A stretch of DNA of 64,000 bases from Rhabdornis inornatus (lineage: Eukaryota > Chordata > Aves > Passeriformes > Rhabdornithidae). The notes beneath the pieces are model-generated. The model made no database searches and was not told the DNA's origin. It saw only the letters and a program-made list of their open reading frames with translations. The translations under genes and the position numbers were made by a program. Location of the stretch: assembly GCA_013397075.1 (NCBI GenBank), contig VWZS01002844.1, positions 62,001 to 126,000 on the forward strand, given 5' to 3'. Positions 13,201 to 26,872 of this stretch are shown in pieces; position 1 is the first letter of the stretch, and every line of letters begins with the position of its first letter.

Positions 13201-14498
13201 ATTTAGGTCACTTCTCATTTCTGTTTTCAGCTTTGGAGGCAGAACCTGGTACAGGTAGTTACTGCTCTGAACTCTGCTGTTCCACTTAAGTAAGGGGGAA
13301 TTTCACCATTAACTTCAGTAGCCAGGACTTCTAGATCTGTTCAAATTTAAATGTATTAAAATTTCAGCATTGCTGCCATCATAGTTCCATGTTTCAGGAT
13401 GGTGTATCACTTCCTTCTTTTCCAATTCAGTCTTTTTGGTTAGTTAGGAGTTCTTTTGACTGAAAAAGCCACGTCAATGTAAGCCCAAAAAGGTTGAGGG
13501 GTTTGGTGTACTTCTTTCCCTTCCTTTTCTGTGGTTTCAGCCATACCTGGATTTGGGGATTTGCTGAGCTTCAACAATCTCATTATAACCAGAGCAATGC
13601 AATTTGTCTGTAGACAAGCTCTTAATGTAATTTACAGTGATTATATCTGTGTTAAAATTACAGTATTGGTTCAGAGCAATGCTATTATTTTAAATAATTA
13701 TTTAAAATAATTGTAAGACAAATGAGTCGTCCTTTTTTGTAAAATTGCTTCAAATGACTTTTCTTAGAGTACTTTTCTTTGAAGGAGGCCGGTTCTTGTT
13801 CTGTCAGTGAGTGTCAGGTGCAGGCAGATGTGGCTCACAGCTGTGCCATGGCAGAGGTGGCATCGACTGCTCCGAGGGCTTTCCTGCCTGCTGGGGCTTT
13901 CCTGCAGCACAGGGAGCATTGAGCCTAGAGTTGGGTTGTTTATCATCATTATTGCTTTCATTACTATTATTTTCTGGATTTTCCATTTTACACTCTTTGC
14001 CTTCTCCAAGGATGGATTCTCCATTACCTTGTACTTGTTCCCTGATGTTATGCTCATTCTGGCAGGTTGTGCTCACACCCTGCAGTCACTTGGCCAGAGC
14101 ATCTTTTCTAAGTTTTTGGAGAAATTCTCTTCTGGCTTTAACCCTACAAAGAAGAACATGAGATTATCTTAACTTTTGGTACTTTGTTATTTGATACTTG
14201 AAGATTTTAGGAGAAAAATAATAAAAGTTTCCCTTTCTCCTCTCCTAACTCAAGAGGGTATCGTGACAGCTCCTGTTTTGAATGTTTTGTGTCACTGGGA
14301 CTCAGGACAGTTTAAACAGAGAGAGCAGGCTTGGAAATTACGTTCTCAAGGTGTCTCTCTGCTTGAGGCAGCTGACTCGGGAAGGCTTTGCCGGGCTGTC
14401 CATGTGAGGGAGACAGGGAGCCGGGCCACCATGGGCTCCTCATCCCGGGAATCCGCGGCCAGGCTGGCCGGGAGAGCCGGGAGGAGATGGGCACGAGA
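10216..14498. other. AT-rich non-coding region
   Basis: No supported gene. Contains a perfect 28-base AT palindrome (13684-13711), a CACGTG (11694-11699) and a short AT microsatellite near 12966-12986. A hydrophobic frame at 11761-12105 overlaps an open frame on the other strand and has no family signature. Confidence 0.6.
13684..13711. repeat. Perfect 28-base AT-only palindrome
   Basis: The 14-base arm ATTATTTTAAATAA is followed directly by its exact reverse complement with no spacer. It could extrude as a cruciform. It is composed only of A and T, so chance is a real possibility. Confidence 0.8.
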
Positions 14499-14680
14499 TG
14501 GGACAGGAGAAGGGACAGGAGCAGGGGCAGGAGCAGGGACAGGAGATGGGCAGGAACAGGGACAGGAGCAGGGACAGGAGCAGGGACAGGAGACGGGCAG
14601 GAGCAGGGACAGGAGCAGAGACAGGAGAAGGGACAGGAGCCGGACAGGAGCCAGACAGGAGCAGGGACAGGAGCCGGGCT
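14499..14680. repeat. Minisatellite, core GGGACAGGAGCA
   Basis: Imperfect 12-base units, about 15 copies, with variants such as AGATGGGCAGGA and GCCGGACAGGA. The + strand has very few pyrimidines apart from C of the unit, and clustered GG/GGG runs could form G-quadruplexes. It is open in several frames on both strands, giving false proteins rich in Gly/Gln/Arg. CpG-rich flanks lie on both sides (14385-14480 and 14640-14710). Confidence 0.93.
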
Positions 14681-17600
14681 CTGCGCGCCGCTTCTGCCCG
14701 GGAACACCGCATGGCTCAGGACACGAATGTGCTGCCAGCAGAGAGTGGAACCGAGAACATACGAGTTGCTATCAGCTTCATAAATGAGTCACCAAAAGAG
14801 AGAAAAGAACTCTTGTTAAACCAGGCACTTCTTACACTATCAGCTTGTGAGAAATGCTTTCAGCATACAGAGATGATCCCTCTGCAGTGCACTCGGTTTC
14901 ATCCCGATCATGTTTAAAGACATCATTTCATGTCTCTAAACATTTTCTAATGCCAAACAAATGCCGTTTGCGTTTATGTGCTCAGACTAACAGTGACATC
15001 CAGTGGCTGAGCGACCCAACCACGGGAACAATCGCTGCGAATGGAGCGGCCGAAGGGATCAGTCGCAGTGACAGGTCCCATGGACTTGAGAGTGGATATG
15101 GAACATGCCATCCTCGAGACTTGTGTGACAGCCAAACCCATTCCACCCTCCCACTCGTTCTTTTGGGAAGAGCTGCAGAGTGTACAAGGAGGGATTGTTG
15201 TGAGTTCTGCTGGGGTGGTGGTGGCTTTAGGCATAGATTGACTCTTGGTTTAAAAACTTCCTTTTATTTCTGTAAACAAGTCTCACTGAGTCTGTGGGCA
15301 CTTCGGGCATGAGCAAAGCTGATGGCTGTTCTGAGAGCTGCCTGGGCACTGGGGAACAAGCAGGGCTGCAGCAGCAGCACTCGTCTAAGATGTGGAATAT
15401 TGTTTCATGTGCTCCTGAGTCCTCCAAAGCCTTTAGAAGAGAAAAAACAAACCCAAAAACAGAAGAGGTGACTAGAACTGGTAATGCAGTGCCATAAACA
15501 GGGCTGGGATTTCTCTGTGCCCTTAAAGCATCTGATCAGAGTATGTGAATGCAGATCAGAATGTTTGTTTATTACTGAGATGTTTGTTACTGGCCTGGGT
15601 CCCAAAGGCAGCCCCTGGAGTCACCATTGCATAGTCAGACCCCTGGGCATGTCACAGGTGGAGGATCATCCATTGCTCTTTGGGATGGCTGCTGCACCCC
15701 TCCTGATGGCAAACTGCAGCCATCTTCCTCCCTTACTGCTCAGCTTCCAGAGAGACATTTGTGTTTTGTTTGTGGTCTGACACTTAACAGAGATCTTAAT
15801 GCCATGCAATTCATAGAGCTTCAGGATGGCAATTACAACTGCAATGCCACGTTCCAGGAACAAACTCGGGTATTTCAGAGAAAACTCACACAAACCCAGG
15901 AACAGCTCCCAGAAGTCTTCTGACATTAAGTGTACAAATAGCTTGGTAGAATAAATGGTTGCTTCCAGCATGAACAGAACTAATTTTAGACAGGAGTCCC
16001 TAATGTGCCTGCCAGTGCTTCCAAATGAATGATTAAAGATAAAAATAGATTTATCATGTTCTTGCTTGCATGAGGCCTCAGATCTGTGAGCAATACGGAG
16101 TCACCTGCTGCAAACACCCGTGTGAGCCTGCCCTAATGTACTGTGGAAATGATTCCACAGTGTCCATTGAGCACAGCTAATTTCATTGTCACAACTGGAG
16201 ACAGCCTGCTTGCAGTAACAAGAAGTGCTTGGTAAATTTGTTTTGATTTTGCTGTTTCCTGATTAACATAAAAGTGCCTGTGCTATGAGGCCTGTTCTGC
16301 ACTATACCTCATTTTCTTCTAAGAGCCTGCCAGTGAACTGCACATGCAATGAGAAATGTGCTCTGAAAGACTGACCTGAATGTAGATGTCTTTTTTGTTG
16401 GTTTTCCTCTCAACATTTTGCTTTTATTTATTTGTTTTTATTTACTGTATAATTGAATTTGCATAACAGTATCCATTTAGCAAACATTTTTCTTTTAAAA
16501 TAGTTCCACTCGCCTCTGTCTTGTGGCCCAATTTCTAACAAATATACCAGAAATATATGTTAAAATATTCATAGTACCAGTAATACAGAAATATTGCCAC
16601 AATATTGCTGAATGCTTTAAACACATAGACTTGTAAATACTGTTCGTGTCACAGGGGTGCAGTGTGGCTGTGGCAGCTCCTTCCCAAGCATCCACAAGAT
16701 TGGCAAAGCATCCATTCCTAAAATACCTGATGAGAAAACACCTTCCTCACACCTGCTCCAAGGCCAAAGGATTTCAGTCTTTTTGTAGGCGCATCATTTA
16801 TCAAAAGAATTAACAGATCTTATATTTAAGTGCTTAATTGGCAACTAAAGAGTAAAGCCAGGAAAAATGAGTTCATTATTTGTCATGGATACAGAGTACA
16901 TTTGCTTTTACTATGTAGAGTAATACATTTGTAGTAAGACTTTATTATTCAAGGTTCATGGGTCAAGATTAATCAGTTGTGACCTTGGCACACAGCCCTT
17001 CTCTTCATGAAGTAAAAGCTGAGCAAGGGAATCTGAAACAAGGATCCATACGTTTCTATAGAGCTGAGTCTGATTGAATGGTTGAAATGTAATTGAACAG
17101 CAAAAATAACATTCCTTTGCAGAGGGAGAATTAAAGACCTCTGGAAAAACAGAGGTGAAATACGAGTAATTTTTCAGTGAAGTGACATTATGAATTGATC
17201 TCTAACATGGCTGAGTTTGATGGTTATAGTTCCTTCCCTACTATGATCCTTTCTCCAGAGCAGTTCTTCCTGCGTAAAATATTCAGAGAGAAAGATACAA
17301 ACATCAACATTTTAAATGCCAGGTGCTTTAGTGACAGAGTGTTTGCTGTTTGCTGCCAAACAGAAATGCATGTTTGTTTCTGCTTGGCATCTTTATTCAC
17401 AGGAACTTTTAATTTTTTGTCTACTTCATCCATTCTGTAGTAGTAAACCAGGCTATAACTGGGTAATAGGGTGCCACAGTCCCCCTGCAGTTCCGTGCAC
17501 AAGCAGTGCTGCCTGCACAGCCAGGACAGGTCCCCTGTATCTGAGCTCTGTTGGGGCACTGTGGGAGAGCAAAGCTCCTGCCTCAGCTCTCTGAGTTCAC

Positions 17601-18690
17601 AGATCTCAGTGTGTGCATGACAAGGAACAGCTTTGGTTTATATCCTGACAGGGACTTTTCAGTGATTTTTTATCTAAATAAAGTCTCCTTTTTCGCGTTT
17701 CTTTTTTTCATACCAGTCAGAACATCCTAGACCTCTGCTCCACTTCACCAATATGGTTTCCCTTGATAAGGGGAATTCCTCACACACTGGTTTTGGCTGG
17801 TTTAAGATTATTTTCTGCTCCTTGTCAGGCTTGGCATATAAGACAGTCTTGACTTGTGTGTTTGTATGATTTTTATTTCCTCCTCAGAAAGCAAAAAGCT
17901 TTTGTAGTTCCATGCATAACACTGCCCTGAATGCCCAAGTGCTGCTCAGGATGTGGCTGCACTGCTCTGTTCACACCGTGGTACTCAGCTGTCTTCACAA
18001 TCCTTTTCAAACTGTCCCCTCGACAGTTTAGCAGATCTTCACCTATTTCCACAGATGTAGAAGCAGTTCCTAGGAGGAGTATTTTTGCTTAGTGATGTCG
18101 TTTTCTCTGGCCTGCTCTAGTCTACACATTATTCACTAAGTTTACACATGTTTACATAGGAAATGCACGACTGTCACCATCAAGAGGAATTATTTTGAGC
18201 CACAACTTTCCTCCTATTTCCTTCTGGTTTTATGAGCTTCCCTGCCAAGGCTAATCAAATTGTAAACCTCTGCATGTTTGTAGCTGGTCTTATCTTTGTA
18301 TATTAAAAGTTGTATTTCATAGCTTCCAGGTCTCATAATTTCATCACAGCTTTCATGATATTCACATTTTCCTTCACTCCTGCAGGCATGAGTTTTGTTA
18401 CTTTAAATATTCTATTCATTTTTGCAGTTGTTGACAGAAACTTGCAAATCTGACCCTGCGGTCTTGAAGATTATTGCAAAGCACAGAAGAAGCTTAAAAT
18501 GAGGCACTACTTTAAAGCTTGGCTCAAGAGAGTCCTCATCCTGATTCATGGCTTTGGAATTGCAGAACTCTATCTAAGCTCCTGTTCATCCTCTCTAATA
18601 TTTGGAATTGATGTTCCAGCCAGAGGAAGGACTTGGGAGCCAGCCTGTTGTTGTTGTGGCTCTGGGGCAGCCCAGGAGCAGCATCTGCAT
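14681..18690. other. Non-coding region
   Basis: Short frames only. A mildly CpG-bearing patch at 15000-15120 gives a 66-codon frame with no recognised domain. Nothing else is supported. Confidence 0.55.
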
Positions 18691-18752
18691 GGCCAGGGCC
18701 AGGGCCAGGCCATAGACAGGGCCAGGGCCAGGGACAGAGACAGGGCCAGGGC

Positions 18753-18816
<64 letters not shown>

Positions 18817-18823
18817 ACCAGGG
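18691..18823. repeat. Hexanucleotide array (CAGGGA)n with CAGGGC variants
   Basis: The proximal half alternates CAGGGC and CAGGGA; the distal half (about 18752-18814) is a nearly pure CAGGGA run of about ten units. Regular GGG runs every six bases are a strong G-quadruplex pattern. The frames (Gly-Gln, Arg-Asp, and antisense Ser-Leu or Cys-Pro repeats) are repeat artefacts. Confidence 0.95.
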
Positions 18824-20841
18824 CAGGCACTGTGGTGTGAGAGGAGTCAGGAACATGCTCACACCTGCTTCAGCCTCCCCCCCACACACAGCATGGGCTC
18901 TGTTCTTACACTGCTAAGGATGGTTGAACCTGACCCAGGACTTCCACTGCCTTTTCATAAATCCACTGAATCATTTATGTTTGTATTAAGGTTCATAATC
19001 TTGTTTTTGAAAAAGGAGCTCTGACCTTTGGCCATGTCATTTGCCAGACTTCCTCCAAGCAATGCCATCAGGAATTACAGGGATAATGAGGTGGAACAAT
19101 TTATTAATCTGTCATCCCTGAGCAAATGGGCTACATTTGTTTTGGAGCCTTAATGTAGTGGTCATGGGTTAACCAGCTTGTAAAATCCCTTAGGCATTTC
19201 TTTCCAGGTAGGAATAAACTGGGATCTCACTGACTTACCGTAGAGTAGAGAAAATAATGGGTGAAATCTATAATTAGCATCAAAACTTCTTGGATTTTCA
19301 CTGGGTCAGGAATCACTGGTGGCTTCACTGCTGCAATTCATTGCACCCAGAGTGGCTTTAGCAGAACTCCAGCCAGCACCACAACCTGCAAGAGCTCAGT
19401 GGACATATTTGCTCACAAAGCACTCAGAGGTTGATCTGTGTTCTGTTCCCCAGGGAGGGCAGAGCTGACAGCCCTGCTGGTCCCTGGCCTTTCCCAGGAG
19501 GGCCGAGTTTCTCCAGGAGCTGCTCCCACACCGATGTCCATTCAGCAGGACTGTTCTTCCTGCTCTGCCCCTCAGGAGGGTCCAAGGCAGCAGCTCCTTT
19601 GCCCAGGCCCAGCCCAAGGCACAGCTGAGGCTGTGGTGATGTTGTGTTGGGCGTTTTGGGCAGGTATGGCATGGGCTATTCTGCAAGTTTTGGGAATGAT
19701 GGAGCTGCAGTTCCTCAGTTAGTCCCTTCTAAACACCTGAGCACAGGTGCACTTTCATAGACATTAGTCAGCTGTATCATGGCACAGGATTTTAGTCCAT
19801 AAAACAAATAATTGGAAACTCAAGTTAAAATTTGATTAATCACATTGTTTTCCTCTCCTGTTCTAATTTAGAATCATATCAGAAGTGGCTGATGTAACAG
19901 ACTTTCAGGTTCAGCCTGTAGGTACAAAATGTCAGATATCATTGTTCAGGGCAAGCAGATTGATCAAATCCTGTAGGCAAGGGCTGAAATATCAGACTCC
20001 ATGATGCATTTAAACATCCAATTCAAATAAATGCAGCTTGCAGGAAGAGTTCTACCTATCATGTTCAGGGCAGATAGAAGGTCTAAGTTGGGATATTGCT
20101 GACACCACTGCTGTACTACGATTAAAATATGGCTTTTGATTAGTAAACAGATGGATTTTGATCTGCATCATGAGCCTGAATGAATTTGTTGCCAGTTCTT
20201 GAAGCGATTTGTGTTCTTGGAATCAAACTACCAAACAGTAACAGATGTGAGTACATTGAGCTGTCAAGAGCTTAATGAAGTAAAACTGAGATCACTACCC
20301 AGTTTCAGAGAAGGGTTAAGGGGATCCCTTTTTGAAAGCTAATTATTTAGGACAGCACACCTGTCATTAGGCAGCAGAAGATACCAAAAATTAACCATTA
20401 TCTCGCATGAGTTCTCACTCTGCCACATGTGGTTGAAATGATAGACAGAGTTGTAGCTCAAAATTAATTGAGCTTTCAAATTGGGAGAAAGCGGGAGAAA
20501 AAATTTATCAAGGGTTATTAAAACTAGTTGAAATCACTAGCACAGCAGTAGTATAAAACATTTCCTTTCAATTCTTAATATTGTAAAGACAATTTGGTAC
20601 ACAGAACACAGACAGTTAAATCCAGCAGACGTGCACCAGACGAGACATCTGCTTCCAGCATGGTGTGGGAATCGAGGGCAGAGCCTGGCAGGGAGGCGGG
20701 GCAGGAAAAGCCGGGTTTGGGATGCTCGGGGCTCCGAGCACGGGCAGGTGTCAGTGTGGGCAACCTGGAGGAGTGCCAGCCCTGGGCTCGCACCTGGCAG
20801 GGGCTGTGGCAGTGTTCGGAGAGAGCCCAGGGCTGCTCGGG
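18824..20841. other. Non-coding region
   Basis: No supported gene. GC content rises from about 20640 towards the next array. Confidence 0.55.
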
Positions 20842-21025
20842 GTGACACCGTGAGCACGGGTGGCTCTGTGCACAGCCCCTGGTGACAGTGACACCGTGAG
20901 CGCGGGTGGCTCTGTGCACAGCCCCTGGGGACAGTGACACCGGGAGCGCGGGTGGCTCTGTGCACAGCCCCTGGTGACAGTGACACCGTGAGCAGAGCCC
21001 CTCTGTGCACAGCCCCTGGTGACAT
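20842..21025. repeat. 46-base minisatellite, about four copies
   Basis: GTGACACCG begins units at 20842, 20888, 20934 and 20980 (exact 46-base spacing), and a shortened 39-base step leads to GTGACATTG at 21019. Each unit carries GGTGGCTCTGTGCACAGCCC. Because 46 is not a multiple of 3, the antisense 200-codon frame rotates through three peptides. It is not a gene. Confidence 0.95.
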
Positions 21026-24000
21026 TGAGGGAGAAGTCTTTGTTTCTCTCCGTTTTTGTGGTACAGAGGATGTACAGTGCTGACCGTGGAGCTCCTCTGC
21101 AGAAAAGCAGATTTATAATTCTTAGGAGATTGCTGCATTTTTACAGGAGATTTGGGTGAATGTATAACTGCCTCCATAGGAGCCTTTCATCATTTAGCAT
21201 CCTACTGATGCGTGCTTTTCCTCTCCACAGGAATCCTGCCCTGGAATGATTGTAAATTACCAGGCAGAAATCTTTGATCGCTCAGCAATTAACTCTCTTC
21301 CTTTCAACATGTGAAGCTCTGTACAAGGGTGCTCTGGTCTTCAGTATGGAGAGAAACATGTAAATTCAACATACTGAGGAGTTGGTTACCTGCTACTTAT
21401 TCCTGAACAGAAAATTTCTTCTGTGGTTCTCTTAGACTATTCCTTTCAATGTAGGCACAAATCCAGTGTGTGAATACGGTAGTTTCTACATATGCTCTTA
21501 CAAAAACTGAAATCTTCTAGTCAAACATAAATCTTTGAACTTCATAGATTATTTCAATGAGAAGTAATACGTTGTTGTAAGCAGAGAGATCGAGATGGAG
21601 AAAGGATGCTCACTTCTACCTAAAACTTCTTTTTTTCTTGGGCCAGAGGGGGAAGCACTAAAATAATAAATAATGGAGGTGTGCCTGAGCTTCGGGAGCG
21701 GGCACGGCCTTGGCCTTAGCACTGCCCCGCCCTCGGGGTCGCAGTCCCGGCTGTGCTCAGCCGGAGCCGATGCTCTCGGGGATCACCTTCCCTCTGCATT
21801 TTAGATCCACAAAGAGAGGGATTTGCTTTCCTTCTGAATGGACGAATTCCCAGTTGTAATTCTGCATGATTTACATATTTTTAAAGACTTTTTTATACTT
21901 TCCAAAGGGCAGACTCCTCTTCTCAGGCTGAGGGTCAGCATGGCTTTGGCCAGCACACAAGGGACTGAAGGCAGCTGTGAGTTGTCCCTTGATGTGAGCA
22001 GGGGCAGCAGCTCGCCAAGTGATCCTGTTTGCAGAGTCAGGTTTGGTGTTTGCAGATTTTTGACCTTCTAGAAATTATTGTTGACTTTTAGCACAGTCTC
22101 GAGTTCTCGCTTTCTAGTAAGTTTAGGACTTTTATTTTTTTAACTCTACACTACCTTACTCATTCCTTCCCAGCGGGAGGTGCCCCATATATTGAATCCA
22201 GCAGTGGCAGCCACAGAATTAGACCCTCACTTCCCCTGTGGAAACATCGCAAAGTTTCTCTTGAATTTTGCTCTACTTTCCTTAAACCCATGAAGTGATT
22301 TCTAGCTGTAAAAGAAGTTTTACTGACTCTTGCTCTCCCCAAGCAGCTATCTAAAATAAACCCAGTGATTATTAGCTATCTATGTTGCAGTAACTATTAA
22401 AAACCAGGGGGGACATTAGTGTCACCACTGAAACAGGGAGATCTTGTCATGGAAAATAGGCTTCCAAGGCAGAAAAAACCAAACAGCCTCAAACAAGTGG
22501 TGTCAGGGTTAACAGAGAAGGGTGTGGAGTCCCTTTCCCAAGGCCACAGGAATAAAGCCAGGTGTTAGTCTGGAAGCAGGTTCCTCACACCCTCTGGAGC
22601 TCTGCAGAAGCCCTGGCAGCTCTGAGGGGCTGCTGGCATGGGGAGAAGCATGGCTGGGCCACCTTCTTTTGCCATTTTTTAAAGAATAAAACAGTTCCAT
22701 TCGTTCTTTATTTTTCTTTCCCTCAATATTTTACAGCAAAAAGAAAACTTTTCCTGCTAAGATGTCTAAAAGTAAATGTACTCTAGGAGTTTGGGTGTTA
22801 CGGGTATGTCTTCATTCACAATCAGTAGATAATTGCATTAAACTCTCTTTACGTGGAAAGACTTGAAATTATATTAAACCAAACAGTCACATCACTGCCC
22901 AAATTACATACATCACTTACAAGCTGAGATACTCCCTTCTGCCCTCAAACCAAAGACCCTTTCAGAAGAGAGGTGTTACCACCCACCACCTGTCTCTCCA
23001 GCTGTCAAGATCCTGAGCCTGTTCATTAACCACAGGCAGCTCTTTTAAATTATTAAATTATTAAACCTGATTGTACATTTTCTGGAGACCATTGAGCTGA
23101 ACTGACAAATATCCTGGTGTCTGGGTTATTTGCTCTACTTGGAGGAAAAGGCTTTCTCCATCATTTTGGTCAAATTCCTTTAACTGCCCCAATGGAAGCA
23201 GTGCTTGGCACAGGGCACAGGGCTGGCATGGGCCCAGCTGTCTGCTGTCTCATGGCTGTGTTATCCTGGGCTCCAAGAACCTGGCAGAGGATTCCATCCA
23301 GTGGCAAAGCTGGTTTCTGGGCTTACACTAGCCTGTACCCAAACACAGTTTCAAAGTTCTATTGTGTTTAGAAGGTTTTTTTCCTTAGAAGTGAGTCACA
23401 AAAAAATTACAGTAAAAATAGGGTGAAAGAGGACTTTCTTCCTTTTGTTAGATTGGTTTTACTCACGGTCTGGTTACCGTATATCAGCCCACTAAATATC
23501 CAGGAGACCACTGGGCAATCTACAAAAAAATGTAATCAAAAGGCAAAGAAGCAAGGGAAGAAGGAAAGCAACTTGCCCTGTGGTACAATTAAAAGCGAAG
23601 CCCAAGAATAGCATGTGATCAGGGAGCACAATAAAGCAAAGGCTGGTTCAGTAGAGATTGCACATGTCACAGAACCACTGCTCTTCAAGCACCCCAGAGG
23701 GCTCTGCACACACGGGTGACCTGCATGCCTTTGCACCCTGCTGAGGGTCACCCTTTTACAGATGAGAAACAGGAGTTTATTTCAATCAAAGGTGGCTGGA
23801 ATAATCCAGCACAAACATTCCATTTCAAAGCCACTCTTCCTCCATCCCTCCCTGCCAGGCTCACAGCAGAAGGCCAGGGAAGATGCTGCTTGGGGTGGGC
23901 TTGGGCTGCTGTGCCAGGGCTCTTCCCATTGCTGCTGTGGTGAGTGGGCTCCTCATTTGGGGTCCCCCACCCGCAGCCTGGAGCTGGCTCAGCAGCTCTG

Positions 24001-26691
24001 GTGTCCCTGTCCCTGTGTGTGCATCCCCAGGGTGCTGGGGAAAGGGTCTGGCACCGGTGGGGGCAAAATAACTGCGAGTTGCTGATGGAGCCCTGGGCTG
24101 CACGGGCAGGAGCACCGAGCAGGAGCCAGCTAAGCAGAAATATTGGCCTACATTTGTTTCTCCGCCTGGTGGAAGGCATGCGAGTTTCTATGGCAACTTG
24201 TGTTTTCTGTTCGTCAGGCCTACTGACTCACTTCTGGGGGAGCCGTGAAGAAAAAGGATTGTTTTCTCTCCAAGTCAAGTGGCTCCTTTCCTGCAGCCCA
24301 GAGCTCTTGTCTGAGGGCTTCTGGTCAGGGTTTGTGACTGGTGTGACTTCACAGCATCAATTTAGGGCCACAAGAAAAGACAGTCAAATGTGACAACATC
24401 CTCATCCCCTTGAGAATACATTGGCAATGAGTTAAGTTTATCTTCATTACAAGAGGACGACAGCCCAGCTGGAGCCCTGGAACAGTCAGGCTGGTGCTGG
24501 TGGCAGCACAGAGCTGTGCAGGAGGACAGCGTGGTGGCTCCCAGCATGAGGTAGCCCAAAGCCATGAATAGCCCAGAGCACACACCCTCGGTGAGCTTGT
24601 GAGTGCTGATGGGATAAAAGTACCAGAGAGGCCCAAAGGAGATGTTGTTGAGGTTAGTTCTTGTAGGGGGAACCAGAGCTGGCAAGGGCACAGCTCAGTG
24701 GGAGCAGAGCATGGAGCCAGGCACAGCAGAACAGGTTGGTTCCTGAGCACCTCCTTACCTCAGCTTTTCTAACTGAGAAACTTTCCTGGATAACCAAGCT
24801 TGATTTTCCAGCAGAGCTCAGGGATGCTGAGCAACCATTTTTCCTTGAAATGGAGGGGAGGTTTGCATCCACTCTCTCAGGCTCCACTGAAATTCGCAGC
24901 TATTATACCCTAGAGAACACTGCAAACACTTGCACAACCAACAATTCTTCTGATGCTTTTTCTTTTGTCTAATCACAAACATATGGTACACTTTAGGGCA
25001 GATTATCCTTACATTGTTAGCTTTAAAATGCAGTTTTCTTCCAGCTTTCCAAGGTCACAGCAGCTATCCAGTTAAAGGCTAGAGCAGAAATAAAACGTTA
25101 ACACAGCATGACCTTGGTCAATCAGTTAATCTTTCTCTACCCTATTTACTCCAGCAAAATAAAAATCTATCCCCACACACTGCAGAGTGCTTTGAGATCC
25201 TGGGGTGAAAGGTACATCATAAGCTAGAGTATTAATTATTGAAGGCCTGATAGTGTGTGTGTGTGTGGTGCTGGAGGAATGTAAATTAATTTACTGTTGG
25301 TGTCTGTTTGTTTGTGACGTCCGTTGGTGGTGGAGGTGCAGCCCTTGAATGACTGAATGGCTCTGAGGTGTGTGAGGGCTCCAGCTGCAGCAGTGCTGCT
25401 GCTGCAGGGAGTGAGAGCACTACAAAAGGCTTTGTCACCGTTTGACATAGAGCTCCTTGGTAATTCCCCTGCGAGGGGAGGTCAGCATGCAGCAGCTCTC
25501 TGCTGTCACCTGCAGAATGGCACATGGGTACCTGTGTGTGACATGGAGGGGCAGAGCCTCCAGCCTCTTGTTCCCTGCTGCTGTTGCAACCTTGAGGTTT
25601 TGTGGGAAAACCTATTCTAAAACTGCTCATAAATTGGTTTTCTGGCTGTTACATTAAGCTGGATTATGCAGCATACAGCATTGATTTTTAGATTTGAGAG
25701 TGCTGAATAATTTATGTGCACATTGCCTCCTAAACCAGACTGTGGCTGTGATGGCCCTGGCCCTTCCCAGAGCAGACACAGATGACTGTGGTAGGATACA
25801 GCCAAACTATCAACTCTTACTTTTTAGTACCTGCTTTTAAAAATCACAGGTTGCTTCTAACATCATTTTGTTACTAAGGTTTTATTTTAAAGTGTCCAGG
25901 AGTGTTACTCCACTGGAAGCACAAAGCATGATTTTTAGAGCTACTGTTCCTTAAAACGTGCTTTTTCTATCATTCCATTTTAACATGGCCATATATTACA
26001 ATATCCAATTGTTTGATACAAGCATGAGTACACAGAAACAGCAAAAGGAAAATTGTCTTTTTATGAGCCATGAAGCTGTTCATCAAAAATCTAAATAAAA
26101 CCCTTTTTCAGACCTTTTATCAAATTGAATTGACTTGTGCCATTCAAGCACTTCTATTTTTCACATGTATATTGTAGAATACACTTAAAAATAAAAGTGG
26201 ATATTGGCACAGAATTTAGCTGGTGTTTGCACTGTCCTTGTGCAGAGACTGTCTCTGAAGAGCTTAATACACTCCTATGTGAGTTTAAGCCATGTTCAGT
26301 CATTGATGATAGGTTTGTAGTTTTTCTAACAACTTCATTTTATTTTTAGTATTCTGCATCTTTGCTGACTGTAGCAAACAGAGCGGAACATGTGCATTTT
26401 CCCCTTGCACCGGGCCAGCTTTGGTTAAGCCATCAAAGGCAAGAAACGTCTATTAAGTGTTCTTTTGCTGAGTCCTCAATTTAAATGAACTTGCAGGCAG
26501 CAGCAAATATTTTTCCTCCTATTTTCTGTAGGCCAGTTGCTGCGTCCCTCGGAGGTCACAGGCTCCCAGGAGAGCAGCCTGGCGGCTGCCGAGCGCTGCT
26601 CCAGACAAATCCGAAAGCAGCTACTCAGCAGTAATAATCTGTCCTGTAATAATCTCCCCTAAATACACCAGCTCCCATCCTTCAGATGGCT
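21026..26691. other. Non-coding region with one CpG islet and a TG repeat
   Basis: A CpG-rich islet lies at about 21690-21785 and a (TG)8 run at 25252-25267. No exon was recognised; frames of 100-150 codons at 23.7-24.8 kb overlap on both strands and have no domain. Confidence 0.55.
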
Positions 26692-26872
26692 GAGCTCGGG
26701 AAGTGGTGCGGGATCGCTGCGGGCTGGGAACCGGGACTGGTGCGGGATCGGAACCGGGATCGCTGCGGGATGCGGCTGCGTGGGGCTCCCTCTGCCGGCG
26801 GCTGCCGGGAGTGCCGGGCGGTCCCGGAGCCGCAGAGCGGCAGCCCCGGACACGAACCGGGGAACGGGGGCC
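26692..26872. promoter_or_regulatory. CpG islet preceding the 26.9-kb minisatellite
   Basis: Dense CpG with near-repeats of CGGGATCGCTGCGGG and AACCGGGA units. It looks like an orphan CpG island continuous with the array that follows. No exon can be defined. Confidence 0.4.

Noticed and set aside
15041..15241. A 66-codon frame with moderate CpG content, considered as a possible exon
   Set aside because: No recognisable protein and no convincing splice borders in the same phase.
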